Below, one piece after another: positions 1 through 6,712 of a stretch of 9,264 nt of DNA. Both the position numbers and the translations under genes were made by a program. Location of the stretch: positions 1 through 9,264 of the forward strand of contig JAJTHX010000260.1 in the NCBI GenBank assembly GCA_021300125.1, read 5' to 3'. Under the pieces are notes generated by a model. It had not been told where the DNA came from and did no database searches. It was given only the letters and a program-made list of their open reading frames with translations. Each line of letters opens with the position of its first letter. Position 1 is the first letter of the stretch. Origin of the DNA: Betaproteobacteria bacterium (lineage in GTDB: Bacteria > Pseudomonadota > Gammaproteobacteria > Burkholderiales > SG8-41).

Positions 1-75
1 CAGGATAGACAGGATTTTCAGGATAAAACCCTGAGGCTTTTGATTGGTTTTATCTTGTCTATCCTGTCCATCCTG
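1..75. repeat. CAGGAT-unit imperfect inverted repeat (hairpin-forming intergenic element)
   Basis: The left arm (1-30) and right arm (46-75) are reverse complements at about 25 of 30 positions, separated by a 15-base loop. Each arm is built of three 9-base units. Read outside-in, the left arm is CAGGATAGA, CAGGATTTT, CAGGATAAA; the complement of the right arm is CAGGATGGA, CAGGATAGA, CAAGATAAA. The inner ends AAAACC and GGTTTT pair perfectly. The element is clearly AT-richer than the genes beside it. Its left arm starts at base 1, so it may extend beyond the window. It ends 20 bases before the start codon of the first gene. From memory, CAGGAT/ATCCTG-type repeats occur scattered between genes in various bacteria; I cannot confirm copy number here. 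It could act as an RNA hairpin in a leader or terminator region, or be a passive REP-like element. Confidence 0.85.
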
Positions 76-95
76 TTAATTTCGTTTTTGACTTT

Positions 96-2168
96 ATGAC
101 GACCAATCTCTACCAAGCTGTCTTTGACCCCCGCTCCATCGCGCTGATCGGCGCCTCGAGCGATGAAAAGAAAAACACCTCACGTCCGCAGCGCTACCTG
201 AAGCGCCACGGCTATGCCGGAAAGATCATCCCGGTGAACCCCGGCCGTGACGAAGTCTTCGGCGAGAAGGCGTATCCGGATGTCGCGTCCATCCCGGGCG
301 AGGTCGATCATGCCTTTGTCATGGTCCCGGCGAAGGCGGTGGCGGCGGCGGTGAAGCAGTGCGTGGACAAGAAAATCCCGGTGGTCACGGTCTACAGCGA
401 CGGCTTCGCCGAGACCGGTGAAGCCGGCCGCGCCAGGCAGCAGGAACTGGTGGACCTGGTCCGCGGCAGCAGCACGCGCCTGGTTGGCCCCAACTGCATC
501 GGCCTGATGAGCACGCAGACCCACCTCGCGCTGTCGGTCAACGCGGTGCTGGAAAAACTTGAAATCACGCCCGGAGGCCTCGCCATTGTTTCGCAGTCCG
601 GCAGCATGATGGGCGGCCTGATGTCGCGCGGCCTCGGCCGCGGGGTTGGTTTCTCCAAACTGATTTCAGTCGGCAACGAAGCCGACCTCGGCGTCGGTGA
701 GCTCGCCGGCCTGCTGGTCGATGACCCGCATACCGAAGCGATCCTGCTGTTCATGGAAACCATCCGCGACGCGAAGCACCTCGCCGAAGCCGCGCGGCGC
801 GCCTATGCGGCGAGCAAGCCGGTGATCGTCTACAAGCTGGGCCGCTCGGAAGTCGGCCAGGACCTCGCCGCTTCGCACACCGGCGCGATGGCCGGCGCCG
901 ACGAAGCCGTTGACGCCTTCTTCAGGGCCCACGGCATGCTGCGCGTGGACACGCTGGAAGCGCTGTTCGAACTGCCGGCGCTGGTCAAGGGGCGCAAGCC
1001 CAACCGGCAGCATCGCGTCGCGGCGATGACCACCACCGGCGGCGGCGCCGCCTGCGTGGTCGACCGCATCGGCACCTTCGGCGTCGACGTGGTCGGGCCG
1101 ACCGATGCCGTGGTGAATGCCCTGGCGCAGAAGAACATCACGATCAACCAGTCACGGATCACCGACCTCACGCTGGCCGGCGCGAAGAAGGAAATCTACG
1201 GCGGCGTGCTCAACGCGCTGCTCGCCTCCGACCACTGCGACCTGGTGCTGGCGGTGGCCGGCAGCTCGGCGCAGTTCCAGCCGCAGATCGCGGTGGAGCC
1301 GATGGTCGAGGCCGACCGCCGCGGCAAGGCGATGGCGGTATTCCTCGCGCCGCATGCCGAAGCCTCGCTGAAACTGCTGGCCAGCGCTGGCGTCGCCGGC
1401 TTCCGCACGCCGGAATCCTGCGCCGACTCGATCCGCGCCTGGAAACAGTGGGTGCCGCCGGTGGACATCCCGCAGCCCGATGCGCAGAAGACCGCGGCAG
1501 CCGGCGCATTGCTGAAAACCGCCACCGGCAAACAGCTCAACGAACAGCAGGCCTGCGCGGTGTTCGGCGCGCTGGGCGTGCCGCAGGCGCAGACCGCGGT
1601 GATGGCCGATGCCGGCGCCAAAGTCGAGATGACATATCCGGTGGTGGCCAAAATCCTGTCGCCGGACATCGCCCACAAGACCGATGCCGGCGGTGTGGTG
1701 TTGAATATCAACGACGCCGCGCAGCTGAAACAGGCGGCGGAGCAGATTTTCACCCGCGTGAAGGCCAAACACCCGCAGGCGAAACTCAACGGCATCCTGG
1801 TGCAGCGCATGGAGCGTGGCCTGGCCGAGGTCATCGTCGGCTTCAAGCGCGACCCGCAGGTCGGCCCGCTGGTGGTGATCGGCGTCGGCGGCGTGCTCGC
1901 CGAGATCTACAAGGACTTCGCGATGCGCCTCGCGCCGGTGACGCCGGCCACGGCATTGCAGATGATCGAGGAAGTGAAGGGTCTGGCGGTGATCCGCGGC
2001 TACCGCGGCATGACCAAGGGCGACTGCAAGGCGCTGGCCCAAGCCGTGGCGGCGTTTTCGCAGCTGGCCGCCTTCGACGACATCGCCGAAGCCGAAATCA
2101 ATCCGCTGATCGTGCGCAAGGAAAGCGAAGGCGTGGTGGCGGTGGACGGCCTCATCGTCCGCCGCTGA
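96..2168 (+). CDS. Fused ADP-forming acyl-CoA synthetase (acetate--CoA ligase family)
   Basis: This 690-residue protein is predicted to make an acyl-CoA from a carboxylic acid, CoA and ATP, yielding ADP and phosphate, in the cytoplasm. The alpha part comes first: a CoA-binding Rossmann domain (about residues 8-135, with DPRSIALIGAS and VGPNCIG), then succinyl-CoA-ligase-like domains (about 155-450). In these, SQSGS (166-170) and ASHTGAMAG (259-267) are visible; His261 is the expected phosphohistidine. The beta part is an ATP-grasp domain (about 475-690) with HKTDAGGV (527-534), a glycine loop GVGGVLAEIYKD (596-607) and AEINPL (666-671). Length and order match the family's single-chain alpha-beta form without a GNAT domain. 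The ATG at 96 fits the usual N-terminus, but no Shine-Dalgarno sequence precedes it and the CAGGAT repeat ends 20 bases upstream. The substrate is unknown; neighbours suggest a short or branched carboxylate. Confidence 0.9.
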   Translation: MTTNLYQAVFDPRSIALIGASSDEKKNTSRPQRYLKRHGYAGKIIPVNPGRDEVFGEKAYPDVASIPGEVDHAFVMVPAKAVAAAVKQCVDKKIPVVTVYSDGFAETGEAGRARQQELVDLVRGSSTRLVGPNCIGLMSTQTHLALSVNAVLEKLEITPGGLAIVSQSGSMMGGLMSRGLGRGVGFSKLISVGNEADLGVGELAGLLVDDPHTEAILLFMETIRDAKHLAEAARRAYAASKPVIVYKLGRSEVGQDLAASHTGAMAGADEAVDAFFRAHGMLRVDTLEALFELPALVKGRKPNRQHRVAAMTTTGGGAACVVDRIGTFGVDVVGPTDAVVNALAQKNITINQSRITDLTLAGAKKEIYGGVLNALLASDHCDLVLAVAGSSAQFQPQIAVEPMVEADRRGKAMAVFLAPHAEASLKLLASAGVAGFRTPESCADSIRAWKQWVPPVDIPQPDAQKTAAAGALLKTATGKQLNEQQACAVFGALGVPQAQTAVMADAGAKVEMTYPVVAKILSPDIAHKTDAGGVVLNINDAAQLKQAAEQIFTRVKAKHPQAKLNGILVQRMERGLAEVIVGFKRDPQVGPLVVIGVGGVLAEIYKDFAMRLAPVTPATALQMIEEVKGLAVIRGYRGMTKGDCKALAQAVAAFSQLAAFDDIAEAEINPLIVRKESEGVVAVDGLIVRR

Positions 2169-2205
2169 ACGGATTACCTGATCGGATCACGATAAACAGC
2201 CCCAC

Positions 2206-2212
2206 GGAGGAG
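2206..2212 (+). promoter_or_regulatory. Strong ribosome binding site for the MmgE/PrpD gene
   Basis: GGAGGAG lies 7 bases before the ATG at 2220 and fixes that start. It contrasts with the preceding gene, which has no recognisable site. Confidence 0.85.
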
Positions 2213-2219
2213 AACCGAC

Positions 2220-3578
2220 ATGCTGCTGCAACAACTGGCTGACTATGCCATCCGCGAACAGACTTCGAAGCTGCCACCCCAGGTGATCCATCACGCCAAG
2301 CGCGCGGTGATCGACTGGTACGCCGCGCTGCTGCCCGGCAGCATCGTCAATCCGGCGAAGCTGATGGAAGAGGCCTTCGCCGAGGATCTCGATCGCGGCC
2401 GCGCGCGGCTCGCCACCGGGCGCCGTGCCACGCTGCGCGCCGCGGCGCTGATCAACGGCGCGGCCTCGCACTCGGTTGAATTCGACGACATCTACCGTGA
2501 CGCTGGCTACCACCCCGGCAGCCCGACCATTTCCGCTGCGCTGGCCGCGGCCCAGGCCTCCGGCGCCAGCGGTGACCGCTTCCTGCGCGGCGTCATCGTC
2601 GGCTACGAAATCTCCACCCGCATCGGCGAAGCGGTGATGCCCTCGCACTACAAGTACTGGCACACCACCGGCACCGTCGGCTCCTTTGGCGCCGCCGCTG
2701 CTGCGGCCACGGTGCTGGGCGCCAACAAGGACCAGTTCATGCACGCGATGGCCACGGTCGGCAGCTTCGCCTCCGGCCTGCAGCAAGCCTTCCGCTCCCA
2801 GGCCATGACCAAGCCGCTGCACGGCGGCCACGCAGCGGATGCCGGCTGCTGGGCAGCGATGGCGGCGATGAAGGGCCTCACCGGCGCGCTGGACATGCTC
2901 GAGGGCGAAGTCGGCTTCGGCAATGCGATGAGCGTGAACCCGGACTGGAGCAAGGCGACGAAAGGCCTGGGCACGGATTACCACATCAACCAGATGACCT
3001 TCAAAAACCACGGCTGCTGCGGCCACACCTTCCCGTCGATCGACGGCGCGCTTCACCTGCAGAAGCAGCACGGCTTCTCTCACAAGGATGTGAAGAAAAT
3101 CCGGCTGCACACCTATAAGGCCGGCCTCAACATCATTGACAATGACAATCCCGAAGGCGAATACCAGGCCAAGTTCAGCATCCAGTACACCGTCGCCCAC
3201 GCGCTGGTGCGCGGCAGCGTGCGCCTGAACGCCTTCGACCCCGATCACCTGAGCGATCCGGATGTGCGCGCATTGCTGAAAAAGATCGAGCCGATTGCCG
3301 ATCCGGAAATTTCCGCCGGTTACCCCAACCGCCGCGAGTCGCGCGTCGAGATCGAACTCAACGACGGCCGCAAACTCGAGCACTTCCAGCCCTACCGCAA
3401 GGGCGACCCCGAATTGCCGCTGACCGATGAGGAACTGAACGACAAGTTCATCGAACTTGCCGAGCCGGTGCTGGGCAAGGCTGCAGCGTCTTCGCTGCTG
3501 AAGCAGCTTTGGGATACCGAAAAGCTGGCCAGCGTCGATTACGACACTGGCGGCGGCGAAAAACGCGCGGCTGGCTGA
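2220..3578 (+). CDS. MmgE/PrpD family protein
   Basis: This cytoplasmic protein of 452 residues belongs to the MmgE/PrpD family, which includes 2-methylcitrate dehydratase, cis-aconitate decarboxylase and iminodisuccinate epimerase. Visible family segments are the N-terminal helical start (LADYAIREQTSKLPPQV, then AKRAVIDWYAALL), GAASHSVEFDDIY (80-92) followed by HPGSPTISAALA, GYEISTRIGEAV (128-139), HTTGTVGSFGAAAA (148-161), TKPLHGGHAADAG (197-209) and HGCCGHTFPSIDGAL (264-278). The His and Lys residues in these segments are those typically conserved around the active-site cleft. Length is normal. The gene follows the CoA ligase by 51 bases and precedes a Bug receptor by 14, so the three probably form one operon. 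The family call is firm, but family members differ in substrate and the reaction cannot be set from sequence. A branched di- or tricarboxylate is a reasonable guess given the receptor beside it. Confidence 0.9.
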   Translation: MLLQQLADYAIREQTSKLPPQVIHHAKRAVIDWYAALLPGSIVNPAKLMEEAFAEDLDRGRARLATGRRATLRAAALINGAASHSVEFDDIYRDAGYHPGSPTISAALAAAQASGASGDRFLRGVIVGYEISTRIGEAVMPSHYKYWHTTGTVGSFGAAAAAATVLGANKDQFMHAMATVGSFASGLQQAFRSQAMTKPLHGGHAADAGCWAAMAAMKGLTGALDMLEGEVGFGNAMSVNPDWSKATKGLGTDYHINQMTFKNHGCCGHTFPSIDGALHLQKQHGFSHKDVKKIRLHTYKAGLNIIDNDNPEGEYQAKFSIQYTVAHALVRGSVRLNAFDPDHLSDPDVRALLKKIEPIADPEISAGYPNRRESRVEIELNDGRKLEHFQPYRKGDPELPLTDEELNDKFIELAEPVLGKAAASSLLKQLWDTEKLASVDYDTGGGEKRAAG

Positions 3579-3580
3579 TC

Positions 3581-3595
3581 GCAAGGCGCGCCGTG
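3581..3595 (+). promoter_or_regulatory. Ribosome binding site and GTG start deciding the N-terminus of the first Bug receptor
   Basis: AAGG at 3583-3586 lies 6 bases before a GTG at 3593. The reading frame is open further upstream to an ATG at 3509 inside the MmgE/PrpD gene, but that would add 28 arginine-rich residues before the signal peptide. The GTG gives a normal short n-region (MQLTR) and a gap of 14 bases after the previous stop. A TTG two codons later is a less likely alternative. Confidence 0.65.
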
Positions 3596-4555
3596 CAGTT
3601 GACCCGCATCCTGATCGCGGCCGGTGCCTTGCTGGCACTGTCCGCGGGCCAGGCCATCGCCCAGGGCTACCCTGCCAAGCCACTGCGCCTGGTGGTACCG
3701 GCAGCGCCCGGCGGCGGCACCGACATCCTCGCGCGCAGCCTCTCGCCGAAACTGGTCGAACTGCTCGGGCAGCAGCTCATCATCGAAAACCGCGCCGGCG
3801 GCAACACCAACATCGGCACCGAATTCGTGGCCCGCGCGGCGCCCGACGGTTACACACTGCTGATGGCGAGTACCCCGCACGCCATCAATCCCAGCCTGTT
3901 CACCAGGCTGACCTTTGATCCGGTCCGCGATTTCACGCCCGTGAGCCTGCTCGCAGCGACGCAGACCGTGTTTGTCGTGCATCCATCGCTGCCGGTCAAA
4001 ACCATCCGCGAATTCATCACGCTGGCAAAGGCCCGCCCCGGCCAGCTGACAGCGGGCACTTCGGCGGGCACTTCGCAGCAACTGGCCGTGGAGCTGTTCA
4101 AAACAATGGCTGCTGTGGACGTGGTCAATGTGCCCTACAAGGGCGCGGGCGCGGCGCTTACCGATGTGCTGGCAGGCCATGTGCAGTTTCAGGTCAACAC
4201 ACTGGCGGCGACGCTGCCGCACATCCAGTCGGGGAGGCTGCGCGCGCTGGCGATGTGCGGCGCGCAGCGCTCGGCGGTAATGCCGAACCTGCCGACGGTT
4301 GGCGAGACCCTCAAAGGTTTCGAATCGGCCGGCTGGTATGGCCTGCTCGGACCTGCCGGCCTGCCGCGCGACATCGTCACCCGGCTGCACGGCGCATTCA
4401 GGAGCGCGCTGACCGATCCAGCGATCCGCGAACGCCTGACCAGCCAGGGTGTTGACGTGATCGCGAGCAGCCCCGAGGAACTCGGCGCCTATCTCGCCTG
4501 GGAAATCCCGAAATGGGCAGCTGTGGTCAAGGCCGCGGGGATGAAACCGCAGTAG
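3593..4555 (+). CDS. Bug family tripartite tricarboxylate transporter substrate-binding protein (first copy)
   Basis: This is a periplasmic solute receptor of 320 residues. Residues 1-23 form a Sec signal peptide (MQLTR, hydrophobic ILIAAGALLALSAG, then AIA with cleavage probably before Gln24). The mature protein opens with YPAKPLRLVVPAAPGGGTD (26-44), the first ligand loop of the family. ARAAPDGYTLL (80-90), the second loop GTSAGTS (155-161), NVPYKGAG (179-186) and LPTVGET follow in the standard order. Length matches the usual 320-330. Receptors of this family bind carboxylates, other small acids or amides and pass them to a TctA/TctB permease; none is in the window. It starts 14 bases after the MmgE/PrpD gene, so its ligand may be that enzyme's substrate or a precursor (inference). 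Its stop lies 6 bases from the stop of the opposing Bug gene. Confidence 0.92.
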   Translation: MQLTRILIAAGALLALSAGQAIAQGYPAKPLRLVVPAAPGGGTDILARSLSPKLVELLGQQLIIENRAGGNTNIGTEFVARAAPDGYTLLMASTPHAINPSLFTRLTFDPVRDFTPVSLLAATQTVFVVHPSLPVKTIREFITLAKARPGQLTAGTSAGTSQQLAVELFKTMAAVDVVNVPYKGAGAALTDVLAGHVQFQVNTLAATLPHIQSGRLRALAMCGAQRSAVMPNLPTVGETLKGFESAGWYGLLGPAGLPRDIVTRLHGAFRSALTDPAIRERLTSQGVDVIASSPEELGAYLAWEIPKWAAVVKAAGMKPQ

Positions 4556-4571
4556 CCGTTTTCATTCGGCT
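4554..4571. terminator. Possible weak terminator hairpin between convergent Bug genes
   Basis: AGCCG (4554-4558) and CGGCT (4567-4571) form a 5-base stem with an 8-base loop that spans both stop codons. On the plus strand it runs into only three T residues, and on the minus strand there is no T run. With 6 bases between the genes, any shared terminator must overlap coding sequence. The stem is short, so this is only a candidate. Confidence 0.25.
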
Positions 4572-5536
4572 TTCGCCCCCGAGGCCCTGATCACCTTGCC
4601 CCACTTTTCGATCTCGGTGGCTAGATAAGCCCGCGCTTCGCTGCTCGAGGTATGCGCGGTCTCGATGCCCTGCGCATCAAATTGTTCGTTGACCACGGCA
4701 TTCCCGGCGATTGTGGCCAGTTCCCGGTTCAGCCTGGCCACCACAGGTTGGGGCGTCGCCGCCGGAACCACCAGCGCGTACCAGGTGGTGAAATCATAGC
4801 CGGCGATACCGGACTCGATCATCGTCGGCACTTCCGGGAAAAACTTCGACCGCTTGACCGTGGTGGCCGCGAGGGGCCGCAGCTTGCCTGCCTTGAGCTG
4901 CGGCAGTGCTGAGGCCGTGGTCGAAATGATGAATTCGATGCGGCCGCCGACGAGGTCGAGCAGTGCCGGGCCCAGTCCCTTGTACGGAATGTGGTTCATC
5001 CGGGTACCGGTGGACAGCTGCAGCAGCTCGGTGGCGAGATGCGAGGCAGTGCCTATGCCGCCGGATCCGTAGTTCATCGCGCCAGGCCGGGCGCGCGCCA
5101 GGTCAAGCAGCTCCTTCACCGATTTCGCCTTTGACCCCGGATGCACAACCACGATGTTGGGCTGGCGGCCGATGATGGACACCGGGGCAAGGTCGCGCAG
5201 GGTGTCATAGGGCAGCTTGGGCACCAGCGTGGCATTCACCGCGAGGCTGATGTTGTTGATGAGCAGGGTATGCCCGTCGGCCGGCGCCTTCGCGGTCATG
5301 TCGGTGCCCAGCGTGCCACCGGCGCCGCCGCGGTTGTCGACAACCACGGTCTGGCCCAGCCCCTCGGACAGTTTCTGCGCGATGACGCGGCCGACGATGT
5401 CGTTTCCACCGCCCGGCGGGAAGGGCACGATGAAGCGGATCGGCCGCGAGGGATAGGTTTGCGCCGCAGCCTGAAGGGGCCACGATGCGACCAGCATGCA
5501 GGCCAGCGAAAGCAGGGCCAGGCTGAAGGTTTTCAT
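4562..5536 (-). CDS. Bug family tripartite tricarboxylate transporter substrate-binding protein (second copy)
   Basis: This is a periplasmic receptor of 324 residues. The start at 5536 is set by a clear Sec signal peptide (MKTF, hydrophobic SLALLSLACMLVASWPL, then QAAA with cleavage probably before Gln26) and a modest GGAAA ribosome site 8 bases upstream. The frame stays open far upstream, but that part is only the antisense shadow of the neighbouring hydrolase gene. The mature protein shows YPSRPIRFIVPFPPGGGND (28-46), KAPADGHTLL (83-92), GSGGIGTASHLA (157-168), NHIPYKGLGP (181-190) and VPTMIESG (237-244), in family order. It is the only minus-strand gene here. It converges on the first Bug gene and diverges from the MBL-fold gene across 81 bases, so it is probably transcribed alone. 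It is clearly diverged from the other two copies (for example FPPGGGND against AAPGGGTD and LAPGGTGD), which suggests a different ligand. No permease subunit is visible. Confidence 0.92.
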   Translation of the reverse strand: MKTFSLALLSLACMLVASWPLQAAAQTYPSRPIRFIVPFPPGGGNDIVGRVIAQKLSEGLGQTVVVDNRGGAGGTLGTDMTAKAPADGHTLLINNISLAVNATLVPKLPYDTLRDLAPVSIIGRQPNIVVVHPGSKAKSVKELLDLARARPGAMNYGSGGIGTASHLATELLQLSTGTRMNHIPYKGLGPALLDLVGGRIEFIISTTASALPQLKAGKLRPLAATTVKRSKFFPEVPTMIESGIAGYDFTTWYALVVPAATPQPVVARLNRELATIAGNAVVNEQFDAQGIETAHTSSSEARAYLATEIEKWGKVIRASGAKAE

Positions 5537-5617
5537 GTCGGGGATTTCCGCAAAATCGGCAATTCTGACCCGCCACCGTGACGGCGCGGTGACAGGCACG
5601 CAAGTTATCATCCGGCC
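5537..5617. promoter_or_regulatory. Divergent promoter region between the second Bug gene and the MBL-fold gene
   Basis: These 81 bases must hold the control signals for both divergent genes unless transcription comes from further away. GTGAC occurs twice in direct orientation (5578-5582 and 5589-5593), 11 bases or about one helical turn apart. CACCG (5574-5578) and CGGTG (5587-5591) form a short dyad around the same spot. TATCAT at 5606-5611 resembles a sigma-70 -10 box and ends 6 bases before the rightward ATG; no good -35 box stands at the right distance. On the minus strand CAGAAT (5563-5568) is a weak -10-like hexamer. The region itself is certain, but the individual elements are tentative. 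Confidence 0.4.
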
Positions 5618-6712
5618 ATGATGATGCCCTTCGATCAAGCCCGGCTGCAAATCATTTCCGGCGCCGGCGCCAAGGGCCCGGCCTGCTTTGTGGTCGAGAC
5701 CAGCGGCCCGCGGCTGATGCTGGATCTCGGCTACGGTCCGCAACCGGGATTGTGGCCGGATGTCGACGGCGTCGGGCACATCGATGCGCTGCTGCTTTCG
5801 CATGGCCACGCCGACCATGCCGGCGGTCTCAGGCTGCGCCCGAAAGTCGGTAACCCGCCCGTATGGGCTACTGCAATCGTCGCGCGCGGCCTGCCCCCGG
5901 GTGTGCCCGCGCATGTGCTGCCGCTGAACGGAACGGCTGATGTGCTGGGCGTACGCGTGCGCAGCGGCCGTTCGGGCCATGCACCCGGCGGCATCTGGCT
6001 TCACCTCGATGTCGGCGGCGGCCTGCTCTACATGGGCGACAATTCCAGCGAATCGGCGCTGTACGCGGCCGATCCGCCACCGCCTGCGGCGACAGTAATC
6101 GTTGATGCCTCGTACGGGCATTACGACACCCCGCTGGAAGAATGCCAGGCACGCATCGCGCATTGCATCGACCGCGGCCCCCTGTTGCTGCCAGTACCCG
6201 AAAACGGTCGCGGCCCCGAAATCGCGCTGTACCTGGACCAGGCCGGGCTGGGCCCGCCGCATCTGGGCGAAGTCATGCGCAACGCGCTTGAACGCCTCGC
6301 CACCACCGACAGCGAATGCCTGCGCCCGGGCGTGGCCAACCGGCTGGCGATGCTCGCCGCGCAGGCCCCTGCCATTGGCGGTGCGCGCGGAGTCATGCTC
6401 GCCAACCGCGCCGACGGCGCCTCGGGCGAGGCGGCAGAGCTGCTCGCACACTGGGGGGCGAGCGCTGAACCAGCCATCGTGTTCACCGGCTACCTGCCCC
6501 CGGGCACGCCAGCCGCCGAACTCACCGCCAGCGGCCGCGCGCAATACCTGCGCTGGAACGTGCATCCTCGCCTGAGCGACAACGCGGTACTGGTGCGCGC
6601 CACCGGTGCCGCGACGGTGGTGCCGGCATTCGGCGACGCGAAATGCCTGCCCGACTGGCAACGCGCCTTCGCGCCGGCACGGGTGATGCTTCAGGGGCCC
6701 GTCCGGCTGTGA
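5618..6712 (+). CDS. MBL-fold metallo-hydrolase with beta-CASP-like architecture
   Basis: This is a cytoplasmic hydrolase of 364 residues with no signal peptide. The metallo-beta-lactamase motifs appear in order: MLDLGYG (Asp36), SHGHADHAGG (His62, His64, Asp66, His67), RSGHAPGG (His121) and YMGDNS (Asp141). These should bind two metal ions, usually zinc. Then come VDASYG (Asp163), which fits beta-CASP motif A, a region of about 120 residues, VFTGYLPPGTPA (288-299), which resembles the GYxxxGT segment of CPSF/RNase-J-like proteins, and WNVHPRLSDN (313-322), with His316 in the place of motif B. The expected motif C His-Gly appears as Phe338-Gly339. The protein is shorter than most beta-CASP enzymes. 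I infer a phosphoesterase, perhaps on nucleic acid, but the substrate is unknown. It begins with three ATG codons and no Shine-Dalgarno site, so 5621 or 5624 are possible starts. Its stop overlaps the next gene's GTG. Confidence 0.82.
   Translation: MMMPFDQARLQIISGAGAKGPACFVVETSGPRLMLDLGYGPQPGLWPDVDGVGHIDALLLSHGHADHAGGLRLRPKVGNPPVWATAIVARGLPPGVPAHVLPLNGTADVLGVRVRSGRSGHAPGGIWLHLDVGGGLLYMGDNSSESALYAADPPPPAATVIVDASYGHYDTPLEECQARIAHCIDRGPLLLPVPENGRGPEIALYLDQAGLGPPHLGEVMRNALERLATTDSECLRPGVANRLAMLAAQAPAIGGARGVMLANRADGASGEAAELLAHWGASAEPAIVFTGYLPPGTPAAELTASGRAQYLRWNVHPRLSDNAVLVRATGAATVVPAFGDAKCLPDWQRAFAPARVMLQGPVRL

Noticed and set aside
1..75. CRISPR array reading of the CAGGAT repeats
   Set aside because: Units are 9 bases with no spacers and are arranged as an inverted, not a direct, repeat.
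88..116. Promoter with TTGACT (88-93) as -35 box
   Set aside because: It would put the -10 (TACCAA, a poor match) and the transcription start inside the coding sequence of the first gene.
1152..2042. Minus-strand open frame opposite the CoA ligase
   Set aside because: It is a composition-driven shadow without motifs or a ribosome site; the plus-strand frame has the full ATP-grasp domain.
2179..2189. TGATCGGATCA palindrome before the MmgE/PrpD gene as an operator
   Set aside because: It is only 5-base arms around one base in an intergenic gap inside a likely operon, too short to separate from chance.
2187..3683. Long minus-strand open frame (498 codons) opposite the MmgE/PrpD gene
   Set aside because: Its product is low-complexity, rich in Ala, Arg, Gly and His, with no family motifs, and it mirrors a well-conserved plus-strand gene. 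Such antisense frames are expected in GC-rich DNA.
5537..6661. Upstream extension of the second Bug gene to 699 residues
   Set aside because: The extra 375 residues are antisense to the MBL gene, and a proper Sec signal peptide begins at 5536. A signal peptide in the middle of a protein makes no sense.
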